Origin: JBHHZM01 sp046758065
Lineage (GTDB): Bacteria; Pseudomonadota; Alphaproteobacteria; JAAXGF01
Length of the DNA stretch: 6,197 bases
Direction of reading: 5' to 3'
NCBI GenBank assembly: GCA_046758065.1
Contig: JBHHZM010000155.1
Location: 1 to 6,197 of the forward strand
In this document: positions 1-6,110 of the stretch, piece after piece
Position numbering within the stretch: the first letter of the stretch is position 1
Layout of the letters: each line of letters starts with the position of its first letter
The notes under the pieces: model-generated
What the model was told of the DNA's origin: nothing
The model's database searches: none
What the model saw: the letters and a program-made list of their open reading frames with translations, nothing else
Translations under genes and position numbers: made by a program

Positions 1-911
1 ATGCCGCCGAGCAGGCGCACCAGCGCGCGCGCGTCGGCGGGCGAATCGTTGACGCCCTTGAGCATGACGTATTCGAAAGTGATCCGCCGGGCGTTGTTGG
101 CGCTCGGATAATCGCGACAGGCGGCGAGCAGCTCAGCGATCGGGTACTTGCGATTGAGCGGCACCAGACGATCGCGCAGCTCGTCAGAGACGGCGTGCAG
201 CGAGACCGCGAGATTGACGCCGAGCTCCTCACCGACGCGCCGGATCAGCGGCGCGACGCCGGAGGTCGAGAGCGTGATGCGCCGCTTGGAAATCGCGATG
301 CCCTCGGCGTCCATGACGATGCGAAGCGCCGCCGCGACGTTGTCGTAGTTGTAGAGCGGCTCGCCCATGCCCATGACGACGATGTTCGAGACCATGCGGC
401 CTTCGGGCGGCGACGGCCACTCGCCGAGCGCGTCGCGCGCGGCCATCACCTGACCGACAATCTCGCCCGCGCCCAGGTTGCGCACCAGCGGCTGCGTGCC
501 GGTGTGGCAGAAGCGGCAGGTCAGCGTGCAGCCGACCTGCGAGGAGATGCAGAGCGCGCCGCGGTCGTCCTCGGGGATGTGGACGCACTCGACCTCCTGG
601 CCGTCGATCATGCGCAGCAGCCACTTGCGGCTGGCGTCCGTCGAGACCTGTTCGCGGCTGACCACGGGGCGGGCGATCACGTAACGCTCGGCGAGACGCG
701 CGCGCAGCGCCCCGGCGAGCGAGGTCATGGCGGCGAAATCGCATGCGCCGCGATGATAGATCCAGTGCCAGAGCTGCTTGGCGCGGAACGGCTTCTCGCC
801 GAGCGCCGCCATTTCGTCGGCGAGCGCGGCGCGGCTCAGACCGACGAGATTGAGGCGGCCGTCGGCGTCGCGCAGCGGCGGCGGCGCGAAGGCCCTGGGT
901 GCATAGTCCAT
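1..911 (-). CDS. rlmN: RlmN, dual-specificity 23S rRNA (A2503-C2) / tRNA (A37-C2) methyltransferase, 3' end cut off by the window
   Basis: Cytosolic radical-SAM enzyme that methylates C2 of A2503 in 23S rRNA, and A37 in some tRNAs. The minus strand reads open from ATG 911-909 to base 1, giving about 303 codons without the natural end. An N-terminal RNA-binding region (about residues 25-75, including a KPFRAKQLWHWIY stretch) is followed by the radical-SAM cluster motif CTLTCRFC, with Cys128, Cys132 and Cys135. Cys121 in ALCISSQVGC sits seven residues before the cluster, matching E. coli Cys118. A GMGEPLYNYDN motif follows at 181-191. The second catalytic Cys (E. coli Cys355) should lie in the missing 70-100 residues. 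The start is supported by an AAGGCGG Shine-Dalgarno at 914-920. The gene lies 47 bp downstream of the ialB-like gene on the same strand. Identification is very secure; only the C-terminus is unseen. Confidence 0.96.
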   Translation of the reverse strand, partial: MDYAPRAFAPPPLRDADGRLNLVGLSRAALADEMAALGEKPFRAKQLWHWIYHRGACDFAAMTSLAGALRARLAERYVIARPVVSREQVSTDASRKWLLRMIDGQEVECVHIPEDDRGALCISSQVGCTLTCRFCHTGTQPLVRNLGAGEIVGQVMAARDALGEWPSPPEGRMVSNIVVMGMGEPLYNYDNVAAALRIVMDAEGIAISKRRITLSTSGVAPLIRRVGEELGVNLAVSLHAVSDELRDRLVPLNRKYPIAELLAACRDYPSANNARRITFEYVMLKGVNDSPADARALVRLLGG

Positions 912-920
912 GACCGCCTT

Positions 921-948
921 GATATACGCCGCGCGCGGCCGCTGGCAA
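921..948 (-). promoter_or_regulatory. Candidate promoter just upstream of rlmN
   Basis: On the minus strand, TTGCCA (948-943) and TATATC (926-921) are separated by 16 bp and match the sigma-70 -35 and -10 consensus at 5/6 and 4/6 positions. TATATC is an AT patch in an otherwise GC-only gap. A start about 7 bases downstream would fall at about 914, leaving almost no leader and cutting off the AAGG ribosome-binding site. The element may therefore be fortuitous. Confidence 0.25.
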
Positions 949-957
949 GGGCGGCCG
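936..957 (-). terminator. Intergenic GC stem-loop right after the ialB-like gene
   Basis: A perfect 7-bp inverted repeat (CGGCCGC at 936-942, GCGGCCG at 951-957) with an 8-base loop starts two bases beyond the TAG stop of the ialB-like gene. There is no T-run after it on the minus strand, so it is not a textbook intrinsic terminator. It could be a weak terminator, a 3'-end stabiliser or an mRNA-processing element between the ialB-like gene and rlmN. Confidence 0.35.
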
Positions 958-958
958 G

Positions 959-1480
959 CTACTTGACCCCGCAGGCCTTGCCGATGCCCCGGTGGGCGGC
1001 GGTGAAGCCCAGCAACGAATAGGTGTCTTTGGTTTTGGTGCCGCGCCACGAGACGCCGCGCACCACCATCTTGCTGCCGCCGCGCATCGCCTTGACCAGC
1101 GCCCGGTCGTCGGCCGGTTCGGACGCCCAGGCGGTATCGCCGTGGGTGAACAGGGTGAATTTATGCCCGCCGATCGTCACCTCGACGGTGCTGCCTTCCT
1201 TGTACTTGTAACCGGCGTGGAGGCTGACCACGTTGGTCACCTTGGTCGACGGGCGGTGGCTCACCATGGCGTAGATGCGCCCGCGCTTCTTGTACTTGCC
1301 TTCCGACTTCTTGGGCTCGCTCGCCATGTAGCAGAGCTTCTTGCCCGCCTGCGAAGTTTCGTAGGCGGTCCAGTTGTCGAAGGCGCCGATCACCTTGATT
1401 TCCTCGGCCCGCACGGGCGTGCCGGCAAGAACGAGCATGAAGAGAAAGGCGGCGGCGAGGGCGGGAAAGCGGACCAACAT
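959..1480 (-). CDS. Invasion-associated locus B (IalB) family exported protein
   Basis: A 173-residue protein of the IalB family (PF06776), common in Alphaproteobacteria and named after a Bartonella protein linked to erythrocyte invasion; in free-living species the role is unknown and probably concerns the envelope. Residues 1-25 form a signal peptide with a hydrophobic core (ALAAAFLFMLVLAG) and likely cleavage after VRA25. The mature domain shows family landmarks: W37, the CYM segment with Cys50, RGRIYAMVSHRP, GYKYKEGS, FTLFTHGDTAWA, RGTKTKDTYSLLGF and Cys170 four residues from the end. Cys50 and Cys170 may form a disulfide in the periplasm. The ATG start at 1480 is set by the signal peptide; the nearest purine-rich site (AAGAGGG) is 13 bases away, which is long. 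It lies between queF and rlmN on the same strand. Family assignment is from recalled motifs. Invasion should not be inferred. Confidence 0.9.
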   Translation of the reverse strand: MLVRFPALAAAFLFMLVLAGTPVRAEEIKVIGAFDNWTAYETSQAGKKLCYMASEPKKSEGKYKKRGRIYAMVSHRPSTKVTNVVSLHAGYKYKEGSTVEVTIGGHKFTLFTHGDTAWASEPADDRALVKAMRGGSKMVVRGVSWRGTKTKDTYSLLGFTAAHRGIGKACGVK

Positions 1481-1487
1481 GGCGACG

Positions 1488-1517
1488 ATATTACCCTCTT
1501 GCGGCGGGGCTTGCCAA
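1488..1517 (-). promoter_or_regulatory. Candidate promoter for the ialB-like gene
   Basis: On the minus strand, TTGGCA (1517-1512) is separated by 18 bp from TAATAT (1493-1488); they match the -35 and -10 consensus at 5/6 and 4/6 positions. The -10 is the AT-rich island in this gap. A transcript starting about 7 bases downstream would begin at or next to the ATG at 1480, implying a leaderless or nearly leaderless mRNA. This would fit the poor Shine-Dalgarno spacing of the gene. Confidence 0.35.
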
Positions 1518-1557
1518 GCGTCGGCGCGCCGTCTTGCGGTGCTTCGCGCGCCGGCGC
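1518..1557 (-). terminator. Long GC hairpin immediately after queF
   Basis: GCGTCGGCGCGC (1518-1529) and GCGCGCCGGCGC (1546-1557) pair as a 12-position stem with one C-A mismatch in the minus-strand RNA, eight of the pairs contiguous, around a 16-base loop. The upstream arm also lies in a perfect 14-bp palindrome (1546-1559) abutting the queF stop. No T-tract follows, so Rho-independent termination is uncertain, but its position directly after the stop suggests a 3' end or partial terminator between queF and the ialB-like gene. Confidence 0.4.
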
Positions 1558-1559
1558 GC

Positions 1560-2036
1560 TCAGCCGCGCCCGCGATAGGTCGCGACCCCCTGGTCGGGCA
1601 GCCACAAACCCTGAGGCGGCGCGCCGGTCTGATAGAAGACGTCGATCGGCATGCCGCCGCGCGGGTACCAGTAGCCGCCGATGCGCAGCCAGGGCGGCGC
1701 GATCTCGTCGACCAGCCGGCGGGCGATCGCCACCGTGGTTTCCTCGTGGAAGCCGCCGTGGTTGCGGAACGAACCGAGGTAGAGCTTGAGCGACTTGCTC
1801 TCGACGATCCACTCCCCGGGGACGTAATCGATGACGAGATGGGCGAAATCGGGCTGCCCGGTCACCGGACAGAGGCAGGTGAACTCGGGCGCCGTGAAAC
1901 GCACGAGGTAGACCACTCCCGCCTGCGGGTTCACGACTTTTTCGAGCGCCGCCTCGTCGGGCGAGGCCGGCAGCGCCGCCTTGGCCCCGAGCTGGCTCAG
2001 CCCGGCGTAGGGAGAATGCTTGTCGCGCTCGCTCAT
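1560..2036 (-). CDS. queF: QueF, NADPH-dependent 7-cyano-7-deazaguanine (preQ0) reductase
   Basis: Reduces the nitrile of preQ0 to the aminomethyl group of preQ1, the free base later inserted into tRNA by Tgt on the way to queuosine (wobble G34). At 158 residues it is the short, single-domain (Bacillus YkvM) type of the tunnelling fold, not the long E. coli type. The active-site segment CLCPVTGQPDF carries the nucleophile Cys56 and acid Asp63. The QueF signature ESKSLKLYL lies at 79-87, for NADPH binding, followed by FRNHGGFHEE, where Glu98 matches the substrate-binding Glu of the family. The start at 2036 overlaps the stop of the upstream TrmH-family gene as ATGA, so the two are very likely translationally coupled. 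No queC, queD, queE or tgt gene is in the window, so the rest of the pathway must lie elsewhere. Identification is very secure. Confidence 0.97.
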   Translation of the reverse strand: MSERDKHSPYAGLSQLGAKAALPASPDEAALEKVVNPQAGVVYLVRFTAPEFTCLCPVTGQPDFAHLVIDYVPGEWIVESKSLKLYLGSFRNHGGFHEETTVAIARRLVDEIAPPWLRIGGYWYPRGGMPIDVFYQTGAPPQGLWLPDQGVATYRGRG

Positions 2037-2575
2037 TGGCGCAGCCGTCCCGCGACGCTGCGCCGGCGCGGCTGGCCGTGGACGTGTTTGGGCCAGGGCT
2101 CGGACGCGCCGCCTTCGACGAGCGGCCGGCGCGCGAACCGTCCCAGGCTCGCCAGCCGGTCGGACATGACGATCGCGCCGGCGGTGGCGAGGTTGATGCA
2201 GAAACGGGTCGGAATGCGCACCAGATAGTCGCAACGCGCGACCATTTCGGGACTGAGGCTGCCGCGCTCGCGCCCCAGCACATACGCCGCGCACCGCGGA
2301 TGGCGGAAACTCGGCAATTCCTCGGCCTCGTCGAGCAACTCGACCCCGACGAGCTTGCAGCCGCGCGGCAGCGTCAGCCCATCGACATCGGCGAACTGAT
2401 AGAGCGGCACCTGTTCCGGCGTCTTGGAAGTGTCCGACGGCGCGCCCCTGGCGGTATAGTGGGCGGCGACGGTGAACACGAAGCTCGCGCCGAAGGCGTG
2501 GGCCGAACGAAACAGGTTGCCCAGGTTCATCGGCTTGCTTATACCCTCGACGCCGATGGCGAAATAACCGCGCAT
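2033..2575 (-). CDS. TrmH/SpoU-family RNA methyltransferase (SPOUT knot, minimal form)
   Basis: A 180-residue protein made almost entirely of the SPOUT (SpoU) catalytic domain; members 2'-O-methylate RNA ribose using a knotted SAM site, usually as dimers. Motif 1 is NLGNLFRSA at 17-25, with Asn17 and the likely catalytic Arg23. Motif 2 is YVLGRERGSLSPE starting at 98, followed by LVRIP at 118-122. Motif 3 is CINLATAGAIV at 126-136, with Asn128 in place of the usual SLNVSVAA, so it is divergent. A basic tail (about 147-180, rich in Arg) could contact RNA. I chose ATG 2575 because MRGYFAIG is the typical start of this family; a GTG five codons upstream (2590) is also open, and neither has a clear Shine-Dalgarno. 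The TGA overlaps the queF start. The RNA target and modified position cannot be read from the sequence, so no TrmH or TrmL identity is claimed. Confidence 0.92.
   Translation of the reverse strand: MRGYFAIGVEGISKPMNLGNLFRSAHAFGASFVFTVAAHYTARGAPSDTSKTPEQVPLYQFADVDGLTLPRGCKLVGVELLDEAEELPSFRHPRCAAYVLGRERGSLSPEMVARCDYLVRIPTRFCINLATAGAIVMSDRLASLGRFARRPLVEGGASEPWPKHVHGQPRRRSVAGRLRQ
2517..2545 (+). promoter_or_regulatory. Candidate promoter for the asparaginase-methyltransferase pair, inside the 5' end of the TrmH-family gene
   Basis: TTGCCC (2517-2522), a 17-bp spacer and TATACC (2540-2545) match the sigma-70 consensus at 4/6 positions in each hexamer with ideal spacing. It would give a leader of roughly 80 bases before the asparaginase ATG. 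The 59-bp gap between the divergent starts shows no better plus-strand candidate. This is a weak match and would be an internal overlap with a coding region. Confidence 0.25.
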
Positions 2576-2634
2576 AAACGCAAACTGCACCGCGCGGATC
2601 GTCGATTCAAGCCCTTAAGCCCAAGGTCACGCCG

Positions 2635-3720
2635 ATGCCCGACACGCCCATCGCCGCCCGTTCCGATACGCATTGCGATGAGATCGCGGTTGAGGTCACC
2701 CGCGGCGACCGGATCGAGAGCCGTCACCGCGCGTCCTGCGCCGTCGCCGACGGGTCGGGACGCATCGTCCATCGCTGGGGTGACGTTGGGCAAGCGGTCT
2801 ATCCGCGCTCGGCGATCAAGTCGATTCAGGCGATTCCCCTGGTCGAGAGCGGCGCCGCCGAGCGCTTTGATCTGAGCGCCGCCGAGCTTGCGCTGGCCTG
2901 CGCCTCGCACGGCGGCGAGCCGATGCACATCGAGGCGGTCGAGGCCTGGCTCGCACGCCTCGGGCTCGGCGCCGACGATCTCGAATGCGGTGCCCATCCG
3001 CCCTCGCACGCGCCGTCGGCCGAAGCCCTCTGGCGGTCGGGCGCGACCCCGAACGCGGTGCACAACAACTGCTCGGGCAAGCACGCCGGCATGCTGACCA
3101 CGGCGCGTCACCTCGGCGAGCCGACGGCCGGCTACATCCGCCATGACCACCCGGTGCAGCAGCGCGTCGCCCGCGTCATCGGCGAGATGACGGATGTCGA
3201 CATGACACGGGCGCCGCGCGGCATCGATGGGTGCAGCATTCCGACCTACGCCATTCCGCTCGGCGCGTTCGCCACCGCGATGGCGCGGCTGGCCGACCCT
3301 GCGAAACTCGCCGACGGACGCGCCGACGCGATCGAACGGATCAAGGCCGCGATCGTCGCACGCCCCGAGATGGTCGCCGGCACGGGCCGGTTCTGCAGCG
3401 CGCTGATCCGCGAATCGGGCGGCCGGATCATCACCAAGACCGGCGCCGAGGGCGTCTACGCCGCTGCGCTTCCCGACCTCGGTCTCGGCGTCGCCCTCAA
3501 GGTCGAGGACGGCGCCGGGCGCGCCTCTTCGGTCGCGCTCGCCGCTGTGTTGCGACGCCTCGGCGCGCTCGACGACGCGCTCGCCGAACGGCTTGCCTAT
3601 TTCGTCGCCCCGCCGCAGATCAACCGGGCCGGCCGACGGGTCGGCGACGTGCGCGCGGCGGCCGGCTGGCCGCCCGCAACCGCCCGAGGGCGCGGCGTGG
3701 TGACGGCGGAACCGGCGTAG
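2635..3720 (+). CDS. Asparaginase II family L-asparaginase (PF06089, Rhizobium etli type)
   Basis: A 361-residue enzyme that hydrolyses L-asparagine to aspartate and ammonia; this family is unrelated to the E. coli-type and plant-type asparaginases and resembles serine beta-lactamase-like folds. The Ser-x-x-Lys pair is Ser59-Lys62 in PRSAIKSIQ, with Ser91 in CASHGGE. The metal-site residues are Cys146 and Lys149 in NNCSGKHAGML, and Asp198 and Cys200 in GIDGCSIPTYAIP. TKTGAEG with Lys268 follows. Each residue from Ser59 to Cys200 is offset by a constant 11 from R. etli ReAV numbering as I recall it (Ser48, Lys51, Ser80, Cys135, Lys138, Asp187, Cys189), so the active site looks intact behind an 11-residue longer N-terminus. 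No signal peptide, hence cytosolic. The ATG at 2635 has an AAGG site eight bases upstream. The last 20 or so residues after VGDVR look like an unconserved tail. The methyltransferase gene starts 8 bp downstream, suggesting an operon. Confidence 0.94.
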   Translation: MPDTPIAARSDTHCDEIAVEVTRGDRIESRHRASCAVADGSGRIVHRWGDVGQAVYPRSAIKSIQAIPLVESGAAERFDLSAAELALACASHGGEPMHIEAVEAWLARLGLGADDLECGAHPPSHAPSAEALWRSGATPNAVHNNCSGKHAGMLTTARHLGEPTAGYIRHDHPVQQRVARVIGEMTDVDMTRAPRGIDGCSIPTYAIPLGAFATAMARLADPAKLADGRADAIERIKAAIVARPEMVAGTGRFCSALIRESGGRIITKTGAEGVYAAALPDLGLGVALKVEDGAGRASSVALAAVLRRLGALDDALAERLAYFVAPPQINRAGRRVGDVRAAAGWPPATARGRGVVTAEPA

Positions 3721-3728
3721 GCGCGCGC

Positions 3729-4991
3729 ATGGCGCGAGAGGCAGGCGACGAGGCGGTACGCGCCCAGTACGACGCCTACCCCTACCCCGAACGCGATCCC
3801 GCCGATGAGACGCGCCGCCTGGTCGTCGGCTCGCCGAGCCATCTCGCCGAGGTCAATCACTACGTCTTCGCCGGCCGTCTCGACCTCGCGCGTCCGCTTC
3901 GCGTGCTGGTCGCCGGCGGCGGCACCGGCGACGCGGCGATCATGCTGGCGCAGCAGCTTGCCTGGGCGCACAGTCCGGCCGAGGTCGTCTACCTCGACGT
4001 TTCGCGTGCCGCGCGCAAACTCGCCGAGGCGCGGGCCGCGGCGCGCGGGCTTGCCAACATCCGCTTCGTCGAGGGCTCGCTGCTCGACCTCGCGGCACTC
4101 GCGGCCGGTCCTTACGACTACATCGACTGCTGCGGCGTGCTCCACCATCTCGCCGACCCCGGGGCCGGCCTCGCGACGCTCGCGGACGCGCTCGCCGACG
4201 ACGGCGGCATCGGGCTGATGCTTTACGGCGCGTTCGGGCGCACCGGGGTCTACCACGCGCAGGCCATGCTGCGCCTGATCGCCGGCGCCGACGCGCGCGA
4301 GAACCTGGCGCTGGCGCGCCGGCTGTGCGCCGAACTGCCCGAGAGCAACTGGCTCAGACGCAACCCCTTCGTCGCCGATCACATCGAGGGCGGCGACGCC
4401 GGCCTTTACGATCTTCTGCTGCACACCCGCGACCGCGCCTATACCGTGCCCGAGCTCGCCGCGCTGGTCGCCGGCGCGGGCCTCGCCGTCACCGGATTCA
4501 TCGAACCCGCGCTCTACGATCCGGCGAACCAGCTCTCGGACCCGGAGCTCAAGGCGCGGGTCACAGCGCTGCCTTGGCTCGAGCGTTGCGCCTTCGCCGA
4601 ACTGCTCGCCGGCAGCCTCAAACGCCACGTCTTCTACGCGGTCAAGACGGCGCGCGCGGAGGAGGCCGTGGCGCGGCCCGACGGGCCGAAGGCGGTGCCG
4701 GTGCTGCGTGAGGCCGACGGCCCGGCGATGGCGCGGAAGCTCAAGCGCGGCGGGCGCATCCGCGCGGAACTGGAAGGGATCAAACTGGCCTACGACCTAC
4801 CGCCGCTTGCGGGCGCGATCCTCGCTCTCGTCGACGGCCGGCGCAGCCTCGGCGATATCCACCGCGAGATCGCGCGCCACCGACCCGGCGCGCGCGACTG
4901 GCTCGCCTTCAAGGCGGCCTTCGACAAGCTCTACGCCGCGCTCAACGCCATCAACGTCATGCTGATCGCGCAACCGGCGCGCCGGGCCTGA
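3729..4991 (+). CDS. Class I SAM-dependent methyltransferase with a C-terminal PqqD-like/winged-helix-like module, substrate unknown
   Basis: A 420-residue protein. The N-terminus has a YDAYPYPERDP motif (14-24) and SPSHLAEVNHYVF (35-47). The Rossmann core follows: motif I VLVAGGGTG (59-67), acidic Asp90 closing beta-2 (VVYLDVS), an acidic loop EGSLLDL with Asp120, and motif IV DYIDCCGVLHHL (130-141). Next come a helical cap with NWLRRNPF and GGDAGLYDLLLHTRDRAYTV, a charged linker around 300-335, and a compact C-terminal module from about 345. In that module, LPPLAGAIL, LVDGRRSLGDIH and NAINVMLI follow the pattern hydrophobic helix, DG(R)RSL, helix, beta wing seen in PqqD-like domains and in the winged-helix domains of some protein methyltransferases. 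ATG 3729 lies 8 bp ((GC)4) after the asparaginase stop; no clear ribosome-binding site is present, so translation may depend on coupling. The methyltransferase fold is secure. The C-terminal assignment is an inference, and the substrate could be protein, RNA or a small molecule. Confidence 0.92.
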   Translation: MAREAGDEAVRAQYDAYPYPERDPADETRRLVVGSPSHLAEVNHYVFAGRLDLARPLRVLVAGGGTGDAAIMLAQQLAWAHSPAEVVYLDVSRAARKLAEARAAARGLANIRFVEGSLLDLAALAAGPYDYIDCCGVLHHLADPGAGLATLADALADDGGIGLMLYGAFGRTGVYHAQAMLRLIAGADARENLALARRLCAELPESNWLRRNPFVADHIEGGDAGLYDLLLHTRDRAYTVPELAALVAGAGLAVTGFIEPALYDPANQLSDPELKARVTALPWLERCAFAELLAGSLKRHVFYAVKTARAEEAVARPDGPKAVPVLREADGPAMARKLKRGGRIRAELEGIKLAYDLPPLAGAILALVDGRRSLGDIHREIARHRPGARDWLAFKAAFDKLYAALNAINVMLIAQPARRA

Positions 4992-4994
4992 ACG

Positions 4995-6110
4995 TCACAA
5001 GGCTTCGTCGAGGTATTCGTCGAAGCGGGCGAGCGCCTCGGGCATGGTCTTGCGCCCGAAGCCAAGGCGGAAATGGCAATCGCCGTGGCCGAAGGCGCGC
5101 GCCGGGGCGAGCAGCACGCCTTTCTTTTCGATCAGGTCGGCGCACAACGCCGCGGCGGCGCGTCCGGCTTCGAGGCGGGGAAAAGCGACCGACCCGGCCT
5201 TCGGGCGGCGCCACGAAACGATCCCCGCCCGGCGGGCGAAGAAATCGTCGAGCCGCGCGAGATTGTCCCGAACGATCGCGAGGTTGCGCCCGACCACCCG
5301 GTCGCGGTGGCGCAACGCGAGCGCGGCGAGCAACTCGCTGGGCGCGGCGTTGCAGATCGTCGTGTAGTCCTTGAACCCCGCCATCGCCCGAAGCAGCCGT
5401 TCGTCGCGCGTGGCGATCCAGCCGATGCGCAGGCCGGCGAGCCCGAAGCTCTTCGACATCACGCCGAGCGACACGGCATTCTCGTAGACGTCGCAGGCCG
5501 CCGGCAGACGCTCGCCCGCATCGTATTCGAGCAGACGATAGACCTCGTCGGAGAACAACAGCAGGCCGTGACGGCGGACGATCTCGACGAGCCGGTCGAA
5601 GACCGCGCGCGGCGGCAGGAAGCCGGTGGGGTTGTGGGGGAAGTTGACCACCACGGCGCGGGTGTCGGGGCGGATCAGGCGCTCGAGATCCTCGAGGTAG
5701 AGCGCCCAGCCATAGTCCTCGCGCGCGTTCCACGGACTGACCTCGCAGCCGATCGCCCGCGCCACTTCCATGAGCGACTGATAGCAGGGCGCATGGACGA
5801 CGACATGATCGCCCGGCTCGAGCGCCACGTTCATGAAACCGAAGATCGCTTCTTCGGCGCCGCTGTGGACGAGCACGCGGTTGGCGTCGATCCGCTCGTA
5901 AAGCCCCGCGATCGCCTCTCTCAGTTCAGGATGGCCGGACGATTCGGTGTAGCCGAGCCAGAGGCGGTCGAGCGTCGCCGCCGCGTCCGGCTCGAACGCG
6001 ACGAGCTCGGCGAGCGTCAGCGATTCGCAGTCCGAGGCGCAGAGCAGGTGCGGCGCCGTGAACTCATGGCGGGCGAAGAATCGTTCGAGCTCGAAAGCCG
6101 GCAAGCGCAT
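4995..6110 (-). CDS. PLP-dependent class I/II aminotransferase (fold type I)
   Basis: A 371-residue cytosolic aminotransferase of the aspartate aminotransferase superfamily, transferring an amino group through pyridoxal phosphate. The PLP Schiff-base lysine is Lys220 in SKSFGLAGLRIGW, and Arg228 binds the phosphate. Asn160 is in NFPHNPTG; Asp188 and Tyr191 are in FSDEVYR and contact the cofactor ring. SGAEEAIFGFMN (83-94) forms the phosphate-binding helix and Tyr54 is in LGYTESSG. Arg348 in CHFRLGF is positioned to bind the substrate carboxylate. Length is slightly short for the family (about 390-400) but all catalytic residues are present. ATG 6110 has a GGGAG site 6 bases upstream. The gene converges on the methyltransferase, with 3 bp between stops. 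The amino-acid substrate cannot be deduced; similarity to valine-pyruvate or capreomycidine-synthase-like enzymes is possible but not shown. Confidence 0.94.
   Translation of the reverse strand: MRLPAFELERFFARHEFTAPHLLCASDCESLTLAELVAFEPDAAATLDRLWLGYTESSGHPELREAIAGLYERIDANRVLVHSGAEEAIFGFMNVALEPGDHVVVHAPCYQSLMEVARAIGCEVSPWNAREDYGWALYLEDLERLIRPDTRAVVVNFPHNPTGFLPPRAVFDRLVEIVRRHGLLLFSDEVYRLLEYDAGERLPAACDVYENAVSLGVMSKSFGLAGLRIGWIATRDERLLRAMAGFKDYTTICNAAPSELLAALALRHRDRVVGRNLAIVRDNLARLDDFFARRAGIVSWRRPKAGSVAFPRLEAGRAAAALCADLIEKKGVLLAPARAFGHGDCHFRLGFGRKTMPEALARFDEYLDEAL

Noticed and set aside
229..948. Long minus-strand open frame of 239 codons overlapping rlmN
   Set aside because: It is Arg/Pro/Ala-rich low-complexity translation in another frame of rlmN, which has clear radical-SAM motifs. 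High GC removes stops and creates such shadows.
959..1480. Reading the IalB-family gene as evidence for a pathogen or invasion system
   Set aside because: The family is widespread in free-living Alphaproteobacteria; no other virulence gene is present.
3231..3728. Upstream in-frame extension of the methyltransferase by 166 codons
   Set aside because: It overlaps the asparaginase coding region and is Arg-rich nonsense; the methyltransferase family motif begins just after ATG 3729.
3721..3728. (GC)4 repeat between the asparaginase and methyltransferase genes
   Set aside because: Too short to be a meaningful repeat in DNA of this GC content.
3597..4628. 343-codon minus-strand open frame opposite the methyltransferase
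   Set aside because: No domain is recognisable and it is antisense to a gene with clear SAM motifs.
4974..4985. 12-bp palindrome CCGGCGCGCCGG at the convergent gene ends, considered as a bidirectional terminator
   Set aside because: It lies inside the last codons of the methyltransferase, can form only about 4 pairs with a loop, and has no T-run on either side.
5002..5026. Inverted repeat GCTTCG...CGAAGC considered as a terminator
   Set aside because: The stem is only 6 bp with a 13-base loop, no T-tract, and it encodes the acidic repeat FDEYLDEA at the aminotransferase C-terminus.
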